Shown piece after piece: positions 47,535 through 61,396 of a stretch of 64,000 bases of DNA. Numbering within the stretch: the first letter of the stretch is position 1; the number at the start of each line of letters is the position of its first letter. This DNA is from Marchantia polymorpha subsp. ruderalis (Eukaryota; Streptophyta; Marchantiopsida; Marchantiales; Marchantiaceae), in NCBI GenBank assembly GCA_037833965.1, contig AP031351.1, forward strand, positions 28,346,501 to 28,410,500, in the 5' to 3' direction. The position numbers and the translations under genes are program-made. Below the pieces are notes generated by a model. It saw nothing but the letters and a program-made list of their open reading frames with translations. It was not told the DNA's origin and did not search any database.

Positions 47535-50500
47535 TCTCGGTTGCGGAGGCCAAAGGCACCGCGCAATCAATTTCGTCAACTTGTAGAGGATTTCAAATTC
47601 ATCAGCAAATCACTTCTTAATCGTCGGATTGGTTCTCGTCGACGAGCTGAGCGGCTTGGACCTCTGTTTGTAATCGTCCTTGCGTCTTGTACATGCGACA
47701 CGGATTCTTCATCACGAGATCAAATATCGTTATTTCGAAGAACTGGGGTGCGTGTTGAGATGACATGTGCCAATGGATGCCGGATCATGTCCTCGCATTC
47801 TGCGACACGAGGATTTGCTCGATGAAACGATCTTCAGATGGAAAGGTTCGGCCACTTCACGGCCCGCCCGAGCTTCATGATCAGGTGCCTGGATCAGTCT
47901 CAGATCGGCGTCATTGTGCAAACAAAGCAAGGACAAGCTACTTCAAGCTCTTCATTCCCCATCTTCACACAAGATGAAACCATAATCTGCGGAGCTATGA
48001 CGATTCATCTAAATGTCAGCGTCCATAGAATAATCAATAAGAAGTTGACTTCTTTGATACGCTGGATTCGGATGCTTCGGCAGCTGTAGAGATCTTTCCC
48101 CTCATATCCACGAGGATTTATCCGCGCACATTCATAATGATGCTGTGTAATGATGCATCATCACAATTTTGTATTATCTCACCTTTCAAATTGTATAAGT
48201 AGAGTATCGTGTTGTTTAATTCCATTATGGATGTACACTTTCTCTGTTGGATTTCAATGCATCCTAACTTTGTTTTCAATGAAGCTGTAAAACTTCTCTT
48301 GAGTCGTGGTCGTGGACATCATATCCTTGGAGCATGGTTCCGTATAATTATTTTGTTTTAAGTAGCTCGAATAAAATCATCATATGTTACAAGTCACAGA
48401 TAAAAGAGTAAACATAGGACTGAAAATATAGATTCTGGAAAAGACATGCTTGAAGTTCTGAATTTGCCAGACGTCAAAGCTGCTTTCATGTCCCACCTTA
48501 AAAGAGATTTACAGATGGAGATAGTGATAACACATGACATAAAGAATGTAGAAACAGTGTCATTGAGCAATTCTGGATCTGGGCTCCATATAGTGTGAGT
48601 CAACATTTTCCAGGACGGGACTCTCAGTTTCTGCTAATCTCCAAACGCGTTTGGGAGAAGGCTGAGATATGTGCGTTGAATCCACAGCATCTAGCTTCTG
48701 AACAATTACTCTCTTTCGAGCGAGGATCACACGAACCATAGACTCGTGCATCTACTAGAAAGGAAAAAATCACAACGACAGCAGTCGCCACTGCCTGCTG
48801 ACCATAGAGCTGGACCGGCAAGCGGTCCAAGCAGTCCACGCAGAAAGTGCAGAACGTACACAAGAATGCAACGAATCACAGCTGCACAAGAGGCAAATCT
48901 CGAACCACTGCCTGCTGAAATCTCCAGGACTGAACGGAAACCGCAATCCAGGCAGACCGAAAGCAGCGAAGAATCCACAACCCGGAACAATCTAAGAGCT
49001 TCATTAGAAAGGACATGGCTAGCTCAGCGCCGTGCAAGACGTTCGTCAAGAGTACTGGAAATCACGGAGCCCGCTCAGAAGGCCATCGTGCCACGGGGAT
49101 GGATGCGCATTGGACTGGAAGCAGCCTCCGTGAGGGTTCAGAATCCTCTTCGTCATGATGTGATCAGCTCTGGAAAGGAATGCGCAAAGGTCCTCCGAGT
49201 TTTCTACCGAGCTATAAAAATTTTCGAAGGCTTTTGGCTGTCACTGCGAAGGTACAATGTCAGTGGGCTGCTCTTGCTGGACAGCTGCGTTCGTCTTGTT
49301 GCTAAAGCGAATTGGGCGTCAGCTTGTGACAATGTTCCGGTTAGAGATTTCCGAGTTAATTTTTTCTGAAAATTTTCAAGCTTCCGTTCGTCAGGACCGA
49401 AATGAATTCGTCGAGTCGAGTGAAGCAGATGGCACTCGAAGTAGACTTACAGAGAAGGATTCAATCCTCTTGAGCAGACTCGCAGGAGACTGCTCCAGCT
49501 CAAGCAGGGTGGAGAAAGTTATCCAGATATGTTCAGTGGACCAATTTCTGGACATTCATCCGACGTTTCTGACGATTTAAATGCAGCTTCAATTCAAGAT
49601 AATGTAATTTTATTGATAAACCATTAGAGTCATATTGTGAGCATTAAGCACAACATCGTCGACCTCCTTCAGGAACCACCTGCTCAGACCTCTCTGTGTA
49701 TACGGCGCACTAGATCCGTAAAAAGCATAGTGCTCCGCATCGTCCAGATGATTCTGCCGTCAGATACCACGAGGCAGATGGGATCTGCATGGGCTTGGGG
49801 ACGTCGTTCCTTCGCACTGGCTCAAATATTCCTCGTTCGCAAAAGAGTCGTCGAGGATCAGCTCGAATTGCAAAATTGGTAAAAGTGATAACATGACAGG
49901 GAATCCAGCGCACTCTCAACAGATTTGGACATTGTCAGCTGCAGTAAAGACGGCCCTGTAAAAGGAACTCGCAGTTTTATTGCACTGTTGAGCTTGAACC
50001 GTGAATCTGGGAGTTGAGAGTGAAGCAGCAGGAAGAAATTCAGACAACAACGATAATGGAATGAGCAACGAAACGAGGTGAACGTGGGTGAGCTTGGTCG
50101 GTTCTAACCACTTGACATAGCTTCTTACACCGGAGGGCAAGCTGGAATTCTAGCTCGTGGTACGTACGATCGAGCTTGCGGACAGTGAGGGAATATTTTC
50201 GCCAAACTTCGGAAGGGTGTCATCGACAGAGAGTGTCAGCTCTGTTACCTACAGATCGAGCGGAGGAATGATCTTGCATGGAGCAAGCAGGCAGGCAGAC
50301 AGGCCTCTGGCAGTGTAGCAGCCGCAGCAGACCACGCTGATGATGATCATGATTTCGCCCATGTACTTTACCTCGAGCCTTTCACATTCCCCGAAACGAC
50401 GGAGCTCGACATTCCACGAAACCATTTCTCGAATGACGTCACTATCGATTTGTCGTGTCTCCGCTTGGGCCGGTCGAGATTCTGGAATGCTGCGGTTTGC

Positions 50501-51910
50501 TTTCGAGCCGCCGTACTTCAGAGCTGCCTGGTGCATCAGCCCGCATTTCTAGATCTCCGGGGAAATCGGAACCTGGAAACCGGCACGGCCTCCGAGAAAT
50601 TATTGAGGGCACGCCTGGACGTGCTTTCTCGTGTCGAATTTCCCCAATGCCATGGAGTCAGGTCCAGCACTCGAATCACGAGCTGGACCTAACCCTTCCC
50701 AAACTGCAGGCTCTGCGATCCGATCGTACCAAGTACGGCGAGCTAAAGAGCTGACGAGCTGGTCGCTTGCTGTCTCGGTGCGCATCGCTCGCTCGTTCGG
50801 ACAAACGATTCGGGCTCGTCTAGAAGGTTCCGGAAAGATCCATACGAGAAACATTCGACCGAAATGCTGGAGAGTAATTGGAGAAGCAATCGATGCTCAC
50901 CAACCACTGGATCGAAGAGCGCCTGTCACTGAATCTGATGGCGTCTCCTGGAACTGCAGATCGGTGGGCACTTGAGCGAGAATGAACGAGCATTAAGTGT
51001 TAGTAAGACTCGGATCGCCTCTGCTTGCACTGATTGGAGAGTTTCCGAGATTTCAAGATGTCCGACGCTCATCTTAATAATGACTCAAAGGATGCAAGGG
51101 TCGAATCGCCCCGCGGGGCACGCAACGAAGTATCGTGCCGCGAGCGAGAGGTTTAAGCAGGCGCATGGTTCAAGGTTTAAATCTTCGATCGTATTGCTCT
51201 TCAGGTTGAACGAGGATCTGGGCAAAATGGGAAGTAGAATGCAGGGAAAGCTCCAAATTCCAATTCCAACATCGAGATTTCAATCTGTCGACGAAAATTT
51301 CGTACCCCATCGAATGAATGAATGCACATGAAAGATTTCGACGAACTTCTCGCTGAGCTGGTTACTATCATTTACAACGAGTGAAGAAATACAGCCAAAG
51401 GATGAGAAGACTGCCATCATCAAGTCGTACAGGGACATATCATAAACACCCAAAAGGGTACAGTAAGATGGAGCATAGATCGCTAGCACCGATGTATGCA
51501 CTATGGACGGACTATCAGCGACTTACGTAGTTCAGCATTTTCTACGCCAGGAGCTCTGCACAGGCATGAAGTCTAGGAGCCTGTGGATGTCAATCTTGGT
51601 CCGTCCCTTCCATCCTCTTGGCACTCAGCGTCTCGTGCGTATGTCCTCAGGACAGCATTTGCGTCTGCATGATAACCTTTCGATCTGGATACGACGTGCG
51701 CACTTGAGTTCGAACATTAAACTTAATCGAATCATCCAGCCAATGGACTCGATGTGGGGGAGTCGCTGGATATCCTCGAGCACCTTTGCTCTCGAGATTC
51801 ATGCTTTAATTATTCATTTGTAAATTTGTTGTAGCGTTTCAAGACTGTCAGAATCTCAGCTTTAATGGCTGTCACCGGTGCAACTATATTTCAATCACCA
51901 AGTATTAGAA

Positions 51911-51914
<4 letters not shown>

Positions 51915-51946
<32 letters not shown>
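51915..51946. repeat. TA dinucleotide microsatellite
   Basis: Sixteen uninterrupted TA units. Confidence 0.95.
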
Positions 51947-51949
<3 letters not shown>

Positions 51950-54877
51950 TGAGTAAAGGATGAATTAGATGTATTTTGTGATGAATTTCTGCCTAAAGCC
52001 ACTTCATGGATCTTTCCATCCCTACTCAAAGAGCTGACTTCAAAATTTATTGAAAGGACATTCTGAACATCGTGAGTACAGAAAATTTTATCATTTCAAT
52101 AAAGAAATAAAATGATGAAGTGGTGAACTTAAACCTCAGATCAATCTGATCTTTGTCGCTAAATTGGACTCTGTCTTGTCATTCAACATGAAAGCTTGGG
52201 TTTTTCGCTGTCCTTTCACCTATCTAACTCTTCTGGAGGTTGCTCTGTATGCTTGTGTACTTAGCTTTGGAAATTGTGTTCTGCTGCTCTCGTGTCCAAT
52301 TGACTTTCTTAGCTTCCCGTGACGTTATTCAAGTCCCCGTCATTTTCTTCTGTTGAGTTCAGATTCCGAACTCTGCCCTCGGAAACAAATCACTAGAGCT
52401 TCAGTCACGAAATCTACTTCCAGCTCCTGCAAGTTCGAAGAAGATTGCTCCGAAGCATGTCAGCGTCCATCGTAAGTTTATGGTAGGGATCTACTTCCCT
52501 CCACTTTATCATTGCAACGACAAAGTTACACAAAGGATCGCAGGCTGTTTGAGTTGTTTCAGGCTGGTTCCAATAATAAAGACGAGTTTGAGCGTATTCT
52601 TGTGAGGTGACATTGTCTATTTACACATATTTCTCTAACTCGGTCACGGTTTGAAGAGTGTCCTTCAATGTGACACTTTTCACTGCAGAATTTGACCAAA
52701 ATGTAAATTAATCAAGGATTGTTCCTTCCCACTTCTTGGGCTGTTATCTCTGTCTTCCAGGCGAATTGTGGAAGGCATGTGCATCAACTCCCACTTTTAC
52801 TCTGCGCTCTACTACTTGTACAATGCTATTGTAGATTCCCATCGCTTCCTCGCATTGCCAACCATTGCCGACCCATGGATTTCCATGTTTCCATATTCTA
52901 AACCGACATGATTTGTCATAAACTCTTGACACTGCTCAGCGTTGACTCTGCTTCACACGGCTACAAAAAGTCATTGCGAGCACTTGCCCGCCAAAGCTTC
53001 TGTTCCACGTCATGAAGCTATGGCTTAGCATACATTATGCAGTTGGTATCCCAGTTTTGAGTTCTCCGCTTCTTGCACAAATGGGAGCTCTGCTTCATTG
53101 ATCCTGCAAAGATCATCACATGTTTGCTTCACCTTCTGCTCCTCTTTGTCCACTGCACAGCTTTTCTTCTCCAAATATTTTACTCACTCCGTCAATGGCA
53201 CAATTGTCTCCGTTTGATTTTGCTTCCCGTGTCAATGTCGCTCATTACATGGACTGAATCAATTTTAGCATCATCTTGGGGCTTCCAACCGTGAACAAAT
53301 GATTCCCAATTTCTTCAACTCCATCTAAACCGCACCACCGCAATCTCCAACTTCTATTTATTTTATGAGGGGTAGTATTTCTGCTTGTGAACCAAAATGG
53401 TTTCAAAACAGTTGTCAAAATCATGCACACATAAGTGGCAATAGAATAGACTTACTTGCTCCAGATCGAAGCAGGGCTTTGGGGCTCTTTCTCGTGGGGC
53501 TGATCGATCAATCAGGTTGTCTATTCTCTTCACAAGGGGCAAGCTCGCTCTATTCAATGGCGCGAGTCAAGTCGAGAATGTTACCCTTATACTACTCTTA
53601 CTTTAATTGTGCCCTGACTTTATGAGTATGGCTATACTAAATTCCCTGAACTAGTAGCCATATAAGCTCTAGCCCACTTGAAAAAAGCGTAAATCGATCT
53701 GTTCGAAACGGTACAAGGAGTGAATGTTTCGTATCAAACCTTCACTAGAGCCGACGAGGCTTATGCGACATTGCGATTGTACGCAGGCTCGATGATCTCA
53801 GTCCATAGTTCTGATCCTGCAAGAACCATAGGCAGAGAAGGAAGTGGGTGCACTCCGTTCTTTGAAGCTGCCAGCAATCTCCCTGTACGAAAAAGTCCAT
53901 TCATTTGCAGGCATACATTTGCCACCACTGATCTGACATCGTTCCAGGACAATACTGAAGTGGTCCTCCTTCAACCTCCGATCATTCGCTGCCGTTTGCT
54001 GTGGCGATGGCCTCGTCAGTCCACATGGCCGTTCCTCTGCAGCCTCTCTACAATTCATGGAGAAAATATCTTCCTCCAGCCTTTTATATTATTTCTTCTC
54101 ATCAGGGAGATCTGATTAGGCCCAACCGATAGATAATGCCTGTGCACTGGTGGGAAATTGTCTCGACGAAGCAGAAGAAGTAAATTAAATTCGTCTGCCA
54201 TCGAGCCACCGAGCCACCCTTCCCATTCCTTCGCAAGCTCGACCTGCTACGATGTATAAAGGCGAAATTCTCTCTTTTCAACAGTTTAGAAGCAAGGAAT
54301 TGTTCGCGCTTCAATTTTTCAATTATTGAATTACGGACAGCATCTGAGTACAGTATGAAGCTGACACTCCTGAAGAACCTTCGGGACGACATGCGAAAAA
54401 GCTGGAAACTGCAAGTCACTGGCAGTCCCTGCATCCGACATCGTGAATCCAAGGGCTAGATGCGTCCCATAATGTGGCCCTTTATCGAGACCATCGAATA
54501 CATTAAAATAGTATTATGATAATTCCACTACTATTATAACCCAACCGTCTCTTCCATTCGCATTCTTACAATAGTTTGTTAGAATGCTGCTGATGTGGCT
54601 CTCCCTTTTGGCACCTTAAGCTTGGCTGCTACTTTTCCTTTCCTTAGGTAGTTGGCTGTTGTAGTCTTTATGTCCTTTTGAGGATTTTGTCTGTATGTTG
54701 CCCTATGGATTTGTCTGTTTTCTGGACCACTTTGTGCTCTATTGACCTTTGCTTTCTTCTATTGTTGACTCTGGTCTCATGTATCCTGATCGTTCCTTAG
54801 CACCTTGCTATTTACGATGCATGCATCCATGTCATAAAGGTCTTGTGTTTTAATTGTTGGGCTTTGCTGTTTTGTGG

Positions 54878-55036
54878 CTACTTTCTAATCCTATCACTGT
54901 TATGTACCGAATATACAACGGTCTCACCGATGCGTTCTGTTCCTACTTCTTTCATATACCAAAGTGCTCGTCTTTTGGCTTTGAAAATACTGACACCTTC
55001 TCGTTGTAAAGTACGGCCATATACCACATAGTTTCG
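54878..55036 (-). pseudogene. Short protein-like fragment, possibly from a 3'-5' exonuclease (EXD2-like) C-terminus
   Basis: The minus-strand frame reads NYVVYGRTLQREG, then IFKAKRRALWYMKE and IGETVVYSV before a TAG. The spacing of a Tyr-rich strand, a short turn and a basic KRRALWY helix resembles the small C-terminal repeat I recall from plant EXD2-like proteins. No flanking exon with exonuclease motifs was found, so it would be a gene fragment. This is a weak assignment from memory. Confidence 0.2.
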
Positions 55037-55699
55037 AAAGTGTAAATTGGATTTGGAGTATACAAAGATGTTTCTAAGGTCTTAATCCAATTTTCTCGTT
55101 ATTTTTTCTCTTTTTAAGGAATAGCTGAGCTAAATATGCATGCATGATTTTCCTGGATGCCGATTATAATGTTATTTCCCGAACCTATTGCTATTTTTTT
55201 TCTAAATTTTTTCCTTGAGGTAAGAAATTTCAAATCCAACTGATTTTCTTAGTTTATCTACTTAAAAGTGACCGATAGTTAAATACTTTGAGAAATATTA
55301 TAAGATTGGTAAAACAGGTTTAAGCAATCATAATAAGCGTGGAATGAATCATCAAGTTGATCATACATCCAGTTTCAACAGAAAAACACAAAGTCTTCTT
55401 GCTTAAAACCTACTACTTGGATTGCAGTGTCGATGGTAACTCTTAGAAAATGAAAAAATAAAGGAGACAAGTATGATTTCTTCTGCAGATTTATAATTTT
55501 CTGGGGGCCGCCTCAAAAGGAATCTCTAATTATTTGTGTCATTTTTATTTTAGACTAATTTTCTTTTTTTATGTCAGATGAAATGAAGATTTCATCTGAC
55601 TATTATCATCCTTACAAGTATTTTTGATTTTTAAAAAATTGTTCCTACATATATTGTAGCTTATTAAATGAAATAACTCAAATTCCAGTTTCTGAAATT

Positions 55700-55767
<68 letters not shown>

Positions 55768-58300
55768 AAAATAAGAAGTTCAGTTATTTACAAAATTTCC
55801 TGTTTTTTGATTTTAGAGGGCAGTCACAAGATTGAGTTGGATACTTCTTTCTCTTTTCTCCAGCCTCTATGACTAGCCACATGAAAGCAACAGGTGAAAG
55901 AAAACATGGTAAAATTTAAAGATTATTTTTTCACTCGTAATTTGCATGACGGATTGTGCTAAACTTTGCCTGGAATTATGTCAGGATATTCTTCAATACA
56001 ACAATTTATCTTGCAAATTACCCAAAACCTTTCGGGTTTTTTTCCCGTTTGGTTTTGAATTGCATTAGCTATTTTCCCCCTCCTTCATAGTCATGAACAA
56101 CACGTTGGAACCTTAAATCATTGCCAAGCTTGGTGAACATGCATAAGTAAGTCACTGGCTAAAATCTGTATCTTAAAAGTGGAATAAGTCAAAAAGAAAA
56201 AACTGATTTATAATATCATCTGATAAGAAAAAATAACACATTTCATAAATTTACTAGATATGATATTACATGTTTAAAATTCTAACAAGCTCGTATTATT
56301 GATTTAAATACATGTCAAAGATTGTATTTAAAATCTTCTATCATTTTGCTTCATGCCTGAAAAAGAAGAATCAGGATTTTCTTTTAAGTACTTCAAAATC
56401 ATGTGACGAGGAAATATTTATGAATCTATATTTCTTATATGCATCATAAGAATGGAAATATTCCCAATAGTAGATTAATTACAACAAAGATACCAAGATT
56501 GCCAAACGAGATGTAGTTTGTCAATCAAGGATTCCACACTTCTGTAAAATGCTGATAGATATGATTGTCTTTACAATCAATCTGTTGTCATGCATTTAAA
56601 TTATTTTATTTGAGCATCATTAAGTAAAACTGTATACGGTTTTTTTTATCAAAGCATATCAAACATGTAATAATTATATATTTACCTAATAACTGTCTGA
56701 GAATGTAGGTAACTCAGCAAACGAGAAGAATATATATATGTCAATTTTTGATTCTTTTGTTAGATTCTGATCAATTATATGAGGTATATCCAAAGTATTG
56801 CATTGTCTAAGTAACGATAGATAAAGTAGACAAAGAAAATCACGTATAAAACATGATGATTAATTTTGATGTCATAAATGTTCTAGAAGTTGAAGTTGAG
56901 AAGCATTGCTTAAAGAATATATTTTCTGACTATTAGACAGATTCACTTACAAATATTTTGTAAAAATAATTTTAAGAGAAAAAAAAATATGGTATATACA
57001 AAGATCAAGCTTCATGATTTATGATTCATATGTCAATAAATTGAAGTGCAAATTGACATGGTAGATATTGTAAACATAAATTTTCTTTAGCCATAGTAAA
57101 AAAGTACATCCAAATAAGTTTTTTCCAGCTAGAACAAGCGCATAGATATGTAATGATGATAAATTTTTATATTAAACTTGTATTAGCATTTCACCTAAAT
57201 AAAAAATATTGTCATCATGATGTATTCAGACAATATTCAATCGAAGAATTTTGAGCCATGTCATATATAGTTCTGGTCACATGATCTTTTCTTTAATGAT
57301 TAGTTTTGGACCATCAAAGTAATATTTTTCCATTATCAAAGAAAATGCTTATAGAGGCATTCCTCTATATAATGAGTCATATATGGAATGGACAGCAGTA
57401 ATGAGATCTGATAAAACTTTATTTTCCTCTTCAACTTGTTAACAGATGTAGGTAGTGAAAATATATTAAAAATATTTCAATCCAATTAGAATCATTATAT
57501 ATTTTTAACCAACTTTTGTGCCTAACAGCGCTTGTTCTCAATGTATTGCACTTCTAAAGAAATGTGCACAGTTTGGATGTTCTTGGAAGTGTAAAAGATT
57601 CCTTATGATCATGTTTGATTTAATAAAACCCAAGCATCGAGCATTTGACTGTCTAACGATTGATCTTTTTAACTTGCAACTAACGAAGCTACATCCAACA
57701 ATCTTGTAAAACCTCTAGAGAAATCTTGTATGTGAAGCAATGTCATAGATGTCAATACAACATCCGTTAATGCCTCTTTGTAATAGTACTGGAGTCATGC
57801 ATAAACATGGGAAAAATGATATCTAACAAAAGAAAACTCCTCCGTTGGCGGATATTCATAGGCTACAAGAAGTAGTTTTTTTTTTAATACATGGATGGAT
57901 GTAAAGGGTGTAAAGAGGAGATAATGTCTTCAATATGACTAGCGATTGACAAATGATTAATTCTCGATGTGTTGTACTCTCTTTCATTGCCAAAGTCATA
58001 CACCGTCAGAATGGAGTAAAATGAAGTATACATTTTGCTGAGACGAACCTAATATATGTGGCAGTACAAGTTATTTGTGCAATGTAGCTAAATCTCGTGC
58101 CAACTTGCCAAACCGAACTGGTCGCTCACTATATCTATTATACTAATTCTAATATATGGTAGATGCTGTCAGAAATATGAGAGTAACAAAATTAAATAGT
58201 GATTTGTTTCTGGAAACCCATGCAAACCGATTCCACTATGATAATAAAAGACATCAATGGTGGTCATGGATTGCACCAGGAAAAGTGATGAAAAAAGGTC
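55037..58300. other. AT-rich island, no gene recognised
   Basis: Strongly AT-rich sequence with frames interrupted by stops. It resembles the 9.3-12.2 kb island in composition and is probably degenerated mobile-element DNA. No protease, integrase or reverse-transcriptase motif was recognised. Contains a compound CA/TA microsatellite. Confidence 0.4.
55700..55765. repeat. Compound (AC)n(AT)n microsatellite
   Basis: About 8 CA units run into about 25 TA units without interruption. Confidence 0.95.
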
Positions 58301-61300
58301 GACAGTTAGTCCCAAAATTCTCTAGAAAACACTAACTCACCATGTGCACTTGATTTTAAATAGGGCAATAACTAAATTTGCTCCCGTCATCGCTTGTACG
58401 TGGAAATATTGAGCACATGACGTCATGCAAGTTCAGAACGCACCAGTGCAGCAGTAAAGCTGGAGGTACACTAGAGTGTACACGTTGACGATTGTACTTG
58501 AGTATGACTGTGATCTCATACGTACTCTTGGTTCGTAAAATGTGCTGTAAATGGAGTGGATTTCATAATTCAAGCGACTGCGTCATGGGAACTGGGAACT
58601 GGCCCGAGCACACACAATCTGCAGGTCGTTCAAATGGCATGCTAGCTGTGATCCTGCCATCTCTTCACTCCGTACAGCAGCATTTTATTTGATTTCTCTG
58701 CAAACCTCGTCCCGTCCAGTGCTATCGTATATACCATTACCGATGCTACGTCATGGCCTCATTGACGAGTATTCCTTGTCGGATAGATTACCTTTTGCTG
58801 CAGGTTTGGATGCATAGATGGGACCAACCCTTGCGGTTTGTCATTTTCAGGCCCAAAAGTTCCAGTACTTTTTGCTTACATTCATTCATCAAACATCACC
58901 TCACGAATCTACTTCTTCACGATACTTTAATGTAACGATTTAATAAGGGAAGTGTTAGCTATTTCTCACCTTACTGAATATCGCTCTATGATTAGTCACA
59001 CTATTGAACAGAGCTCTATGATTGGTAAGAGCTATCCCTATGTTGTTTTGTTAATAGAGCTTCGTATACTCCTTGTGCCCACGAGGAACGTGGAGAAATC
59101 GTGCACATTAGCCCAAACTGAGGGATAACTAGCCCCTCACTTTAATCGTGTCATTATCGGTTATATCATTGACACTCATTGTCAAGTTCGAGTGTATCTT
59201 CACTTTGTGATTGCTAGTCGTATGGCACTTCGCTTCTTGCGAAAGACTCGAACAAACGACAAATGAAGATTCGTTTTCCAATGTATCCATTTCAATAGAG
59301 AAACGTTTGAAACGTTCGCTCCACGAGATCAAAGCCCATGCATTGTGCTTTCATATCTAGAAAGGAACAGGACCCTACAACAACTTCGACATTCTCGAGC
59401 GCTTTCATGCGCACAGCATCACTTGACGATATTGAAGGTATTAGATTTGGAATGTAGCTATTCAGTTAGAGGATCTGTAGTGCCTCAGGCCCACAACTTT
59501 GCCCACAACCTTCAACATGACAGCGGGAAGATGCTGGAAGAAGATAAAATATTTGAAATATGTGGTTCTTATGGCCAAGTGCATGCCAACAAACTGAAAC
59601 CCGACATTCACTTACGATCGAGTGCACGAAAGCCGAAGGTACAATTTCTTTCCCGATTTGTATGCGAGATCAAACAATTAAACGTGATCATAAAGTGAAC
59701 GTAAGCTAATGACTCAGATCTGCTCACTGGATATGAACGAACAAAGAGTGATTGTTTCTTGTACAATCTATTCAAGTAGTAAATTCACATGTATGCTCAT
59801 ATTATTCTGGGTGGCTCCCACGTAGTGTAAGAGCTTCCAAGGAATAAGCCCTTCTGTTGTACTAGATAAATAGTTAACTGCATGCTGAACTAACAACTTT
59901 TGGAGCGACTATCTTTCTCTTTACAATACATTCTTATATTAAGATATTAATGTTTTAGTTCTCGAGTTCCTGGGCCAGGTGTATACCGCACAGGAGGTAG
60001 GTGCCATGGCTTCTCACGTGCAACCATCCAAACGTCGTCTACAAGGGTTTAGGAATATACCAAATGTTATATTCAGTATTCTGAATCGTGGTGAAAAAGT
60101 TCTCTCGAACGATGGTAGTTTTTGAGAGGTTTACAGCCCGTGTTGAATTTATGAATATTTCATCTGACATGAAAACCTTCGGTAAGCTAAATGCATCAGT
60201 TCTTCCGCAAGAAGAGATATAGGAGCCCTCATATATCTTCATTATTGACTGGTTATAAAGTACACATTATTCATCATTTGCTGACCCCCGAACCGACAGG
60301 GCATGGGACTTAGAGATAATCTTAGCAGCATATAAGAAGCCCGAATATGACTCAGTTTCACAATTATCACAGTAACTTGACGGTACCTCAGCTGCTCAGA
60401 TTTGCTTCTCCAATGGTGACTCCGTCACCAGAAAGAGACCTCGTCATGCGGAAAGGGAACAACTATGATTTGGTGCTTAACCGCAATTTTTAACATAAAT
60501 CCCTCGTAGCTTGCGTAGGGGATGATGTCAGATGATAGCAGCAGGTCTTACCTCTCCATTTCGCAATGCGCATCAGTGTTCACTCACAGAACCTGAACAT
60601 CTCATCATCATCGTCTTGACTCTAAAGTCGTCTCTCTCTGTCTGAAGTCAATACTACAAAAGTCTGCGTTCTCTGCCGTTTCTTCTCATGATTACGGCGC
60701 AGGAATTCATCATTTGCTAATCGGTCTATGAGTTGAGCTTTGAGATTCAAATCTGAAACATCCTCGCGCTGTATCGGACTCTTTAAACTGGGAGAAATAC
60801 AATCCTGGCATGACTGTAAAAGCAGCTCTCCGATTCCACCGCAGAACCTTATTCCTCTGCACGCAACTGGTTCTACTGCAGTCCGAGGCATTCAAGCTCC
60901 ATGCAGTAATCCTCTAAAGCGGAAGAAACGACGGAGAAAATCTCCACAATGTTACGGAGTGACATGAGCTTGTCTGACGGTAGAGTACGTGATGGAGCAT
61001 TCGTAATGGAGTAGTCGGTGATTCGGACCTCATCGCTCTCAGCTGCTGTCCGGTGCCGCAGCCCGTCTCATGAGTCTCGGTTCCAAGTTGAAGGTCTGAA
61101 ACCGGCTGACAATGAATGAATGGATGTATGTTTGAATTTCTGGGCATCCTTGCATCTGCTGAGCTGATTTTGTTGACCTCCTCTATGACAATAGAAGAGG
61201 AGGAGATCGATCGAGCCGATGACTGCTAGCTGGGAAATAGCAGCGGCAAAGCTGGAACAGATCTTCTGAAAATTCATTAACTTTGGTCAGTTGGAGAAAC

Positions 61301-61396
61301 GAAATCTGATGTTCTGGATGTTGGGATCTCTGCAGACGCACTGCTCTGTCCACAACAGCTCGAAATTTCCATATCGCAGTGGGTTGCGGCGGAAAC
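58301..61396. other. Gene-poor region upstream of the second sugar transporter
   Basis: Frames on both strands are short and unrecognised. The last few hundred bases should contain the promoter and leader of the gene starting at 61397. No clear TATA box was identified. Confidence 0.45.

Larger units (their letters stand above)
47460..54877. other. Gene-poor region downstream of the first sugar transporter
   Basis: The first 100 bp include the likely 3' end of the transporter gene, with AATAAA at 47529. After that I see no frame with recognisable protein character on either strand. The longest, about 207 codons at 48746-49369 (+), is Arg/Ser-rich and random-looking. A TA microsatellite lies at 51915-51946. 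Confidence 0.45.

Noticed and set aside
48746..49369. 207-codon plus-strand open frame
   Set aside because: Random-looking Arg/Ser/Glu composition and no motif.
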